Assembly (NCBI GenBank): GCA_012799115.1
Contig: JAAZLY010000261.1
Coordinates: forward strand, 1-12,002
Direction of reading: 5' to 3'
DNA length: 12,002 nucleotides
Source of the DNA: Bacillota bacterium
GTDB taxonomy: Bacteria; Bacillota; Limnochordia; Darwinibacteriales; Darwinibacteriaceae
Every line of letters starts with the position of its first letter. The first letter of the stretch is position 1. A program made the translations under genes and the position numbers. The notes beneath the pieces are model-generated. The model had not been told where the DNA came from. It was given only the letters and a program-made list of their open reading frames with translations, and did not search any database. Shown here in pieces: positions 7,594 through 12,002 of this stretch.

Positions 7594-7620
7594 GGGGGTC
7601 AGTCCCCGACTCCCGTTTTT
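7594..7620 (+). terminator. Terminator-like hairpin in the ymaF upstream region
   Basis: GGGGGTC (7594-7600) can pair with GACTCCC (7608-7614), seven pairs including one G-U, with a 7-nt loop. TTTTT follows at 7616-7620, giving an intrinsic-terminator shape in the rightward direction. The alternative GGGG/CCCC hairpin of the palindrome at 7595-7607 is mutually exclusive with it. The only downstream rightward gene is ymaF and none lies directly upstream, so it would act as a leader attenuator or is just part of the repeat element. Confidence 0.35.
7595..7607 (+). repeat. GGGGTC-type short palindrome, copy 2
   Basis: GGGGTCAGTCCCC, preceded by AATTTTTGG and followed by GA. The reverse complement is found at 1788-1800. 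The copy at 11875-11889, read on the minus strand, shares the same AATTTT-GGGGG flank and a following GA. The shared flanks suggest a dispersed element rather than chance symmetry. Confidence 0.55.
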
Positions 7621-7689
7621 GCCCCGGTCCATCTCCATTTTGTTGCGCAGGCATAAGCTACATAAAGTACATCATGAGGAGGGATTACA

Positions 7690-8037
7690 CTGGGAACTAG
7701 CAACCTCACTCGGGGACAGAATCTAGTCTCGACTCAAACCCATGTTCATGAAGTGCAAGGTAGCACCATGCTCTTTGAGGGAATTCCTCACAATCACCGC
7801 TTTGCCGGTATGACTGGAGAGGTAATTCCAGTGGGAGACAACCATGTTCATGCCCTAAAAACAGATACAGATTTTACTCTTCTACACTTGCACGAAGTAG
7901 GCGGAACAACGGGGCTGGCAATTCCGGTCGGAAATGGTAGACATGTTCATTCCATGACGGGAATTACCACACTGAACCGCGATCACGTCCACGAGTTTGT
8001 GTTTACTACACTCATCGATGATCCACTGAGAACGTAG
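7690..8037 (+). CDS. ymaF: YmaF-family His-rich protein (CTG start proposed)
   Basis: A small soluble protein of the uncharacterised YmaF family. With the proposed start it has 115 residues and six HxH motifs: THVHE (18/20), PHNHRF (34/36), NHVHAL (52/54), LHLHEV (66/68), RHVHSM (85/87) and DHVHEF (99/101). Two segments, GEVIPVGDNHVH and GLAIPVGNGRHVH, repeat internally. The histidine spacing suggests metal binding, but no function is established. An in-frame GTG at 7753 is the first conventional start, yet it has no ribosome binding site and would cut off the first HVHE motif. The frame is open back to 7678, and AGGAGG (7677-7682) lies 7 nt before an in-frame CTG at 7690. No signal peptide or membrane segment is seen. 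The family call is firm; the start is less so. Confidence 0.8.
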   Translation: MGTSNLTRGQNLVSTQTHVHEVQGSTMLFEGIPHNHRFAGMTGEVIPVGDNHVHALKTDTDFTLLHLHEVGGTTGLAIPVGNGRHVHSMTGITTLNRDHVHEFVFTTLIDDPLRT

Positions 8038-8082
8038 GGGAGCAAGTTAGAGAAGCACCCGCAAGTAAGGAAACCCCTGAAG

Positions 8083-8124
8083 CGAAGTCCTGGGCAGAGT
8101 ATGCTCCCTCTGGCTGGGACTTCG
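8083..8124 (+). terminator. Possible weak terminator hairpin downstream of ymaF
   Basis: CGAAGTCC (8083-8090) pairs perfectly with GGACTTCG (8117-8124), and further inside CAGAG (8095-8099) pairs with CTCTG (8108-8112) around an 8-nt loop. The following TCTGTCTT is only moderately T-rich. It lies 46 bp after the ymaF stop, so it may end that transcript. An alternative is a structured RNA. Confidence 0.35.
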
Positions 8125-8414
8125 TCTGTCTTGAGCATTCTGCATCATTTGGCAAATCCTTCCTGTTTGCATTCCATCCGCCGCGCAGGTTCTCCTGCCA
8201 GTTTAGGTGGTCAGACTGCATTGCGTTTGCCCCAACAGATCAAGAATCCTTGTTAGCTGCTGTAGGGATGCTCTAAAACTATGATAGGACGCGAAAACAG
8301 AAAGAGACCTGACAACAATAAGACAGATCTCCCTTTGATCTATTGCTTTGACTGCATCCAGGACGCAGGAAAACAGCCTTCCTTGCCGAAAAACCCCACA
8401 TGCCCGCAATGAAC

Positions 8415-8436
8415 AAGTCCAGTCTCCACTGGATTT
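8415..8436 (+). promoter_or_regulatory. Leader hairpin ahead of the acetyltransferase
   Basis: AAGTCCAGT and ACTGGATTT pair (nine pairs with one G-U) around a CTCC loop. The stem ends 13 bases before the AGGAGA ribosome binding site. It is followed by TTTCTAA, so it could be a short attenuator or simply a 5' leader structure. Confidence 0.3.
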
Positions 8437-8461
8437 CTAAGTACTAGAGAGGAGAACTACT

Positions 8462-8959
8462 ATGCCAGACATGCTTGTGAAATTGTATGAACTACCTAGC
8501 CTTGACCCCATGATGCAGGTGATGGAGGAACGCAATATTACCATTCGTCTGGGCATACCACCCGAAAAACACGTGGTCCTAGATTGGATTCGAGAGCATT
8601 TCAGCGAGGCCTGGGTCAGTGAAGCAGACGTAGCATTCGCCCACAAACCCTCCACAATCTACCTTGCTATCGAACAAGATACCCAAAGGCTGGTGGGATT
8701 TGGCTGCTTTGAGTCCACCTGCAAGGGCTTCTTTGGGCCCACCGGAGTCCATCCCGATTTTCGTGGCCGGGATATCGGCAAGGCATTACTGTTAGCATGC
8801 CTACATGGTCTGTCTAATCTAGGCTATGCTTACGGAGTGATTGGTGGAGCTGGCCCTGTAGACTTCTACAAAAAAAGTGCAGGGGCTATAGAAATACCCG
8901 ACTCTTCACCCGGTATCTACCGAGGCATGCTACGGCAAAGCACTCCTCAATCAATGTAG
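8462..8959 (+). CDS. GNAT-family N-acetyltransferase
   Basis: A 165-residue cytoplasmic acetyltransferase of the Gcn5-related fold, which transfers acetyl from acetyl-CoA to an amine. The acetyl-CoA loop is visible as GVHPDFRGRDIGKALLLA (residues about 95-112, with the R-G-x-x-G-K phosphate-binding pattern). It is followed by the GYAYGVIGGAGPVDFYKK segment (121-138), with the conserved late strand and Phe-Tyr pair. The N-terminal region (1-60) carries a helix EKHVVLDWIREHF. Family length is normal (about 150-170). AGGAG at 8450-8454 is 7 nt before the ATG. It appears monocistronic, flanked by the gene-poor region and the shared terminator at 9061-9091. The acceptor substrate is unknown, and the neighbours give no clue. 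Confidence 0.85.
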   Translation: MPDMLVKLYELPSLDPMMQVMEERNITIRLGIPPEKHVVLDWIREHFSEAWVSEADVAFAHKPSTIYLAIEQDTQRLVGFGCFESTCKGFFGPTGVHPDFRGRDIGKALLLACLHGLSNLGYAYGVIGGAGPVDFYKKSAGAIEIPDSSPGIYRGMLRQSTPQSM

Positions 8960-9060
8960 GCAAGCTTTCTACTGTCATGCCAGAATCCGGCTGACGCAGC
9001 CTTTAGAAGCAATACCCTTCGACCGCTGAGGTTTCCCGCCTCCAAATGTTCCTCGTACAA

Positions 9061-9091
9061 CAAAAGGCACCTCCATCGGAGATGCCTTTTG
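9061..9091. terminator. Bidirectional intrinsic terminator
   Basis: CAAAAGGCA-C-CTCC (9061-9074) pairs with GGAG-A-TGCCTTTTG (9078-9091): 13 pairs with one C-A mismatch and a 3-nt loop. The A/T-rich arm ends give a U tract in both directions. It lies between the converging acetyltransferase and cold shock genes and should end both transcripts. Confidence 0.88.
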
Positions 9092-9104
9092 GTCTAATTT
9101 ACTA

Positions 9105-9302
9105 TTAGATGCGGCTTACGTTTGCTGCTTGGGGACCGCGGTCTCCCTTTACGATGTCAAACTCTACCTCTTGACCTTCGTCCAGGCTCTTGAAACCTTC
9201 GCCTTGAATTGCGGAGAAATGTACGAACACGTCGTCGCCATCTTCGCGCTCAATGAAACCGAATCCTTTGTCAGCGTTAAACCATTTGACTCTTCCAACC
9301 AT
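9105..9302 (-). CDS. Cold shock protein (CspA family)
   Basis: A single cold-shock-domain protein of 65 residues that binds single-stranded RNA/DNA and acts as an RNA chaperone. RNP1 is KGFGFIE (12-18) and RNP2 is VFVHF (25-29). The aromatic platform W7, F14, F16, F26, H28 and F29 is complete, and it ends in the usual GPQAANVSRI. Start ATG 9302 follows GGAGG with a rather long 11-nt spacer. The Shine-Dalgarno sequence is partly covered by an upstream leader helix (see 9305-9376), and a good promoter lies at 9402-9430, giving a leader of roughly 90 nt. It is divergent from the DEAD-box helicase, a functionally related partner in cold adaptation. Confidence 0.97.
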   Translation of the reverse strand: MVGRVKWFNADKGFGFIEREDGDDVFVHFSAIQGEGFKSLDEGQEVEFDIVKGDRGPQAANVSRI

Positions 9303-9304
9303 AA

Positions 9305-9376
9305 TATTTATGGCCTCCTTTTAAAGCAAAATCACAGATGTCACAAACAACTCATTTCCAATTAAGGCCATAAATA
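9305..9376 (-). promoter_or_regulatory. csp leader element that covers part of the Shine-Dalgarno site
   Basis: In the csp transcript TATTTATGGCCT (9376-9365) is perfectly complementary to AGGCCATAAATA (9316-9305), giving a 12-bp helix with a 48-nt loop. The second arm contains three bases (9316-9314) of the GGAGG site at 9318-9314 and ends two bases before the start codon. When formed it should block ribosome entry. Seen: exact complementarity within the predicted leader. Known: csp leaders such as E. coli cspA switch structure with temperature. Inferred: regulatory role here. Confidence 0.55.
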
Positions 9377-9401
9377 GTTCGTTCTTTCACGTGTAGTTAT
9401 G

Positions 9402-9430
9402 ATTCTATCAGACTTTTTCTATAATTGCAA
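9402..9430 (-). promoter_or_regulatory. csp promoter
   Basis: The minus strand carries TTGCAA (-35, 9430-9425), a 17-bp spacer and TAGAAT (-10, 9407-9402), preceded by TGA. This is a near-consensus sigma-A promoter. Start of transcription is predicted around 9395, leaving a leader of roughly 90 nt before the csp start codon. Confidence 0.7.
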
Positions 9431-9540
9431 GCCTTTTCTCTCCTTCTATGGTACTATTTTTTCTCGCTGAAGATGCCTGCTAGAACCCCATCGAAGAGAG
9501 GGCCCACTGTACACGCAAGAATATTTACATATTTCCCCAT

Positions 9541-9566
9541 CACAAACATTCTTTTTGTGGTATGAT
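9541..9566 (+). promoter_or_regulatory. Extended -10 promoter with overlapping dyad, toward the helicase
   Basis: TGGTATGAT (9558-9566) is an extended -10 element, and no good -35 is found at 17-18 bp. A dyad CACAAA-7 nt-TTTGTG (9541-9559) occupies the -35/spacer region and could bind a regulator. Transcription would start near 9573, at the first base of the downstream terminator hairpin. The hexamer match is clear; activity is inferred. Confidence 0.5.
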
Positions 9567-9572
9567 GTCTGT

Positions 9573-9621
9573 GGTGATGTCCCTCTCGTTTGTGTCGGAA
9601 CCGAGGGTCATCACCTTTTTT
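9573..9621 (+). terminator. Intrinsic terminator in the helicase leader (attenuator or small RNA end)
   Basis: GGTGATG-T-CCCTC (9573-9585) pairs with GAGGG-T-CATCACC (9603-9615), 12 pairs with one T-T mismatch around a 17-nt loop. Six T residues follow at once (9616-9621). This is a canonical rightward terminator placed 80 bp before the helicase start codon, with no complete gene upstream in that direction. It is therefore either a leader attenuator for the helicase or the end of a very short RNA. Confidence 0.75.
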
Positions 9622-9700
9622 GATTATGGACAGACTACAATAAACAGACTTCAGGTTGTATGCCATAAAGTCATTACCAAATTACGAGAAGAGGAATTAC

Positions 9701-11098
9701 ATGTCAACTTTTGAACAACTAGGCCTCAGCCCCGAAACGCTGCAGGCGATTTACAAACTTGGTTTCGAGGAACCTACCCCCATTCAAGAAAAGGCTATCC
9801 CTTTGGCCCTTTCTGGTGCCGATATAATCGGGCAAGCACCTACCGGAACCGGAAAGACAGCGGCCTTTGGCTTACCCATCATCGAGAGGATGGTGCCTGG
9901 TAGCGATGACATCCAGGGCCTGGTCGTAGTCCCCACGCGCGAACTGGCCATTCAAGTGGCCGAAGAGCTCAACAAGATCGGCGAGTACAAAAGGGTCCAT
10001 ACTCTGCCCATCTACGGCGGGCAGGATATGATGCGCCAGATCAAGCTCCTCAAGAAGCGACCTCAGATCGTGGTGGGTACACCTGGACGATTGATGGATC
10101 ATATGCGGAGAAGGACCATTCGCCTCCAGAACATTTCCATCGTAGTTCTTGATGAAGCGGACGAAATGCTGAATATGGGGTTCATTGATGATATCAAGTA
10201 CATTCTTGGCGATATTCCAGGCGAACGACAGACCTTGTTGTTTTCAGCCTCCATTAGCAAAGCAGTTGAGACGATCTCTAACCAGTTCATGAAAAATCCC
10301 AGCCTCATTCAGGCTACACCCAGGAATAACACAGTTCCTAGTACGGAACAGCACTACATCGAAGTTCCTGAACGGAAGAAGTTCGATATTCTGTGTAATC
10401 TCTTAGATCTCCACTCACCAGAGGCCGCCATCATCTTTGGGCGAACAAAAAAGCGGGTCGATGAGCTCAATGAAGCTCTATCCCGCCGTGGTTATTCTAC
10501 CGGTGCCATCCATGGAGATCTCAGCCAAGCCCAGAGGAACGCCGTTATGAGTCAGTTCCGTTCTGGTTCAATCGATATCTTGGTGGCAACGGACGTTGCT
10601 GCCCGTGGCCTAGACATCGAAGGTGTCAGTCATGTCTACAACTTCGACATTCCCCAGGATCCAGAAAGCTACGTCCATCGCATTGGTCGAACAGGACGTG
10701 CTGGTCGCAAAGGAGTAGCCTTTACCTTTATCACACACCGCGAGCTTGAACATCTGCGCATTATCGAGAATCTTACAAAGCGCAAGATCATCAGGCATCC
10801 CATTCCGACTCTTACGGATGCCCTAGCGGGGCAGCAGCAAGTGACCGTTGAGCGTATGCTCAAAACCATTGAAGAGCCTGCGATCTCCGCCTACAAGAGT
10901 ATGGCGGAGAGTCTACTAGAGCATCATGATTCTGTGACACTGCTAGCGGCGGCGTTGAAACTCCTTACAAAGGAACCAAATACTGATCCGGTGCAAATCA
11001 CAGAGGATCATTATGCACCCCCAAGGGCAAAGAAGCAACGCGCAAAGGCTCCTGAGCGTCGACAACGACGTCCCCGCCCTCGCAAAGCCCACAGGTAG
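9701..11098 (+). CDS. DEAD-box ATP-dependent RNA helicase, CshA-like
   Basis: A 465-residue RNA helicase that unwinds short RNA duplexes in ribosome assembly, mRNA turnover and cold adaptation. All core motifs are present: Q motif (F4 to Q29), motif I APTGTGKT (46-53), Ia PTRELA (78-83), GG, TPGR (127-130), DEAD (151-154), motif III SAS (182-184, where SAT is usual), ARGLDI and motif VI HRIGRTGRAGR (326-336). After the second RecA domain a linker leads to a very basic Arg/Lys/Pro tail (about 440-465), and no DbpA-type RNA-binding domain is seen. ATG 9701 is chosen because GAGG (9691-9694) is 6 nt upstream. An in-frame TTG at 9656 has no ribosome binding site. Expression may be governed by the leader terminator at 9573-9621 and linked to the divergent cold shock gene. 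Exact orthology (CshA or CshB) is not certain. Confidence 0.95.
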   Translation: MSTFEQLGLSPETLQAIYKLGFEEPTPIQEKAIPLALSGADIIGQAPTGTGKTAAFGLPIIERMVPGSDDIQGLVVVPTRELAIQVAEELNKIGEYKRVHTLPIYGGQDMMRQIKLLKKRPQIVVGTPGRLMDHMRRRTIRLQNISIVVLDEADEMLNMGFIDDIKYILGDIPGERQTLLFSASISKAVETISNQFMKNPSLIQATPRNNTVPSTEQHYIEVPERKKFDILCNLLDLHSPEAAIIFGRTKKRVDELNEALSRRGYSTGAIHGDLSQAQRNAVMSQFRSGSIDILVATDVAARGLDIEGVSHVYNFDIPQDPESYVHRIGRTGRAGRKGVAFTFITHRELEHLRIIENLTKRKIIRHPIPTLTDALAGQQQVTVERMLKTIEEPAISAYKSMAESLLEHHDSVTLLAAALKLLTKEPNTDPVQITEDHYAPPRAKKQRAKAPERRQRRPRPRKAHR

Positions 11099-11133
11099 AA
11101 ATGCATAGGGAGACTGGCAAGGTATCGAGGGAA

Positions 11134-11787
11134 CTATAAGACGCTCGCTTGAAGCTGTGCTTGGAGTCTCTCGAAGAACTGGATTTGAAAGCCAATCCGA
11201 TCAGACCACAACATTGTACCAGTCTTCGTTGCCAGCTCCATCCGCTGATACTTGTTCAGTCGTTCCAATGTGTTTGCGACATAGCCGACCTGCTCTTCAT
11301 AGGGCAGGTCTATGAATATCCGGTGCTTTAGCGTCTCGTGGATCCGATAGACGTCAAACCGATCGATATTGTCACAATCTCCAATACTCACCGCTAAAGC
11401 AGTGCGTTCTCCGGGAAAGCCGGCCTCGTCATCTACGTGAATGGCTATTCCATAAGAGATTTCATCGATCTGTCCTGAGCTTAATTCAAGGGTCTCCAAG
11501 AACGGTCTAGCCAACTCTGCTGCGCGTCTTCCATGGTTTAGCCACCCTTCCTCAGAGTGCCATGTTTCGACATAGCTTAGATCGTGCAAGAGGCAGCCAA
11601 TAACCAAGGCTTCTTCGTCTAGACCATCACCCCTGGCAATCTGCCGCCCAATATTCGCCACTCGCATGGTGTGTTCCAATCGATACTTCTTGTCACCTGG
11701 GTTTGCCTCCATGTATTCGCTATCATCAAATTGTTGCTGCAGGAACTGCATAGTACGCCTAACATTCTCACTAACGATCTGCTTCAT
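11134..11787 (-). CDS. HD-domain protein (putative metal-dependent phosphohydrolase)
   Basis: A 217-residue cytoplasmic protein of the HD superfamily. The metal site is visible: H39 in RLEHTMRV, the H68-D69 doublet in LLHDLSY, H85 in LNHGRRAAEL, H117 in AIHVDDE, and D137/D139 in IGDCDNIDRFD. Such proteins hydrolyse phosphate esters, often of nucleotides, but this one's substrate cannot be named. Start ATG 11787 is unusual: the GGAGG at 11792-11788 touches the ATG with no spacer, so AAAGG about 10 nt upstream is the likelier ribosome binding site. ATG 11751 is a weaker alternative. It converges on the helicase with only 35 bp between stops and no clear terminator. A neighbouring nitroreductase-like gene diverges from it. 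Confidence 0.85.
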   Translation of the reverse strand: MKQIVSENVRRTMQFLQQQFDDSEYMEANPGDKKYRLEHTMRVANIGRQIARGDGLDEEALVIGCLLHDLSYVETWHSEEGWLNHGRRAAELARPFLETLELSSGQIDEISYGIAIHVDDEAGFPGERTALAVSIGDCDNIDRFDVYRIHETLKHRIFIDLPYEEQVGYVANTLERLNKYQRMELATKTGTMLWSDRIGFQIQFFERLQAQLQASVL

Positions 11788-11863
11788 CCTCCGCCATCCT
11801 TTCCTTGCCTTCCATCGACTCTTTCCATATTGCCAATATTCACCACATCAACACCTACACCTT

Positions 11864-11878
11864 CCCCGATGATCGGGG
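11864..11878. repeat. Palindrome overlapping copy 3 of the GGGGTC repeat
   Basis: CCCCGAT-G-ATCGGGG is a perfect 7-bp dyad around one base. Its right arm GGGG is shared with the palindrome at 11875-11889, so in RNA only one of the two hairpins can form. It may be part of a larger repeat element or an alternative-structure leader. Confidence 0.5.
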
Positions 11879-11889
11879 GTCAGACCCCC
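11875..11889 (-). repeat. GGGGTC-type short palindrome, copy 3
   Basis: GGGGGTC-A-GACCCCC is a perfect 7-bp dyad. On the minus strand it is preceded by AAATTTT and followed by GATCATCGGGG, resembling the copy at 7595-7607 (AATTTTT before, CGA after). It lies between the divergent HD-protein and nitroreductase-like genes. Confidence 0.55.
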
Positions 11890-11918
11890 CAAAATTTAGC
11901 AAAAATGGATAAATGGCT

Positions 11919-11955
11919 TTTGTGCAAGTGTACTATCATTGTTATACGAGGAGGT
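11919..11955 (+). promoter_or_regulatory. Candidate promoter and ribosome binding site of the nitroreductase-like gene
   Basis: TTGTGC, 16 bp, then TTATAC (ending at 11946) is a weak sigma-A-like pair. A strong AGGAGGT at 11949-11955 follows, 6 nt before ATG 11962. The ribosome binding site is clear. The promoter is a guess, since it would leave almost no leader before the ribosome site, and the real start may lie further upstream. Confidence 0.35.
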
Positions 11956-11961
11956 AATGCA

Positions 11962-12002
11962 ATGGAGACAATGGAAGCTATTCGGCAGAGACGAAGTATT
12001 CG
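11962..12002 (+). CDS. Nitroreductase-family protein, N-terminus only
   Basis: Only the first 13 full codons are inside the window: METMEAIRQRRSI, with the next codon beginning CG. The pattern M-x-AIxxRRSIR is the usual opening of nitroreductase-family FMN oxidoreductases, where the RR-S residues contact the FMN phosphate. The strong AGGAGGT site 6 nt upstream fixes the start. A second ATG at codon 4 is less well placed. With so little sequence the family is likely but the substrate is unknown. Confidence 0.7.
   Translation, partial: METMEAIRQRRSI

Larger units (their letters stand above)
8038..8461. other. 424-bp gene-poor region between ymaF and the acetyltransferase
   Basis: No convincing gene. 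Contents seen: a long imperfect hairpin at 8083-8124 (CGAAGTCC/GGACTTCG plus CAGAG/CTCTG); an imperfect direct repeat AGGACGC-GAAAACAG at 8286-8300 and, with two extra bases, at 8360-8376; a small hairpin at 8415-8436; and a rightward frame open from 8022 to 8276 that lacks any usable start codon. Minus-strand frames here have no ribosome binding site and no recognisable product. It may be a decayed gene or insertion remnant, but that is unproven. Confidence 0.4.

Noticed and set aside
8012..8221. Minus-strand open frame of 69 codons after ymaF
   Set aside because: No ribosome binding site, it overlaps the ymaF 3' end, and it shows no recognisable motif.
8040..8240. Possible T-box or other known riboswitch in the gene-poor region
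   Set aside because: I looked for conserved T-box and SAM-type core sequences and found none, and the hairpin alone does not support a class assignment.
8203..8409. Minus-strand open frame that faintly resembles a degraded transposase fragment
   Set aside because: No catalytic motif, terminal inverted repeats or target duplication are visible. The resemblance is too weak to claim an insertion-sequence remnant.
9454..9666. Minus-strand open frame of 70 codons in the csp-helicase intergenic region
   Set aside because: It is read through the terminator hairpin and helicase leader, its HHHRHH tract is the by-product of the GGTGATG arm, and it has no ribosome binding site.

Overview
The window looks like a chromosomal segment from a Gram-positive Bacillota, with Clostridia or Bacilli both possible. 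Base composition looks close to balanced by eye. The evidence is strong AGGAGG-type ribosome binding sites, a complete Bce-type peptide-antibiotic sensing and transport module, a YmaF-family protein and a CshA-like DEAD-box helicase. No rRNA, tRNA, CRISPR array, intact insertion sequence or phage gene was found. Genus cannot be assigned from the sequence alone.

Layout. Bases 1-182 form a divergent intergenic region. A good leftward promoter and a ribosome binding site serve a gene lying outside the window, and a strong hairpin precedes the first gene. Bases 183-1796 (+) encode a metal-dependent amidohydrolase of the YtcJ/NfdA type. A perfect 16-bp hairpin at 1815-1857 separates it from a long leftward cluster. 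In transcription order (right to left) that cluster is: low-specificity L-threonine aldolase (6424-7452), response regulator (5725-6396), intramembrane-sensing histidine kinase (4694-5728), ABC ATPase (3859-4626) and a large ABC permease (1881-3866). The last four form a textbook BceRSAB module, in which the transporter acts as both sensor partner and resistance pump. A divergent region then leads to a His-rich YmaF-like protein (7690-8037, +, probably CTG-initiated). A gene-poor stretch (8038-8461), a GNAT acetyltransferase (8462-8959, +) and a shared terminator (9061-9091) follow.

The right third is a cold-shock/RNA-remodelling locus. A cold shock protein (9105-9302, -) and a DEAD-box RNA helicase (9701-11098, +) diverge from one 398-bp region rich in RNA-level signals. 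The csp leader contains a 12-bp helix that covers part of its own Shine-Dalgarno sequence. The helicase is preceded by a canonical intrinsic terminator whose 5' arm begins at the predicted transcription start. After that come an HD-domain protein (11134-11787, -) and the first codons of a nitroreductase-like gene (11962 to the edge, +).

Most interesting signals: (i) the paired leader structures of csp and the helicase; (ii) three copies of a short GGGGTC-type palindrome at 1788, 7595 and 11875, one of which supplies a gene's stop codon; (iii) a probable CTG start that restores a sixth HxH motif in the YmaF-like protein; (iv) an interrupted dyad at the end of the kinase gene, suitably placed as the operator for the transporter genes.
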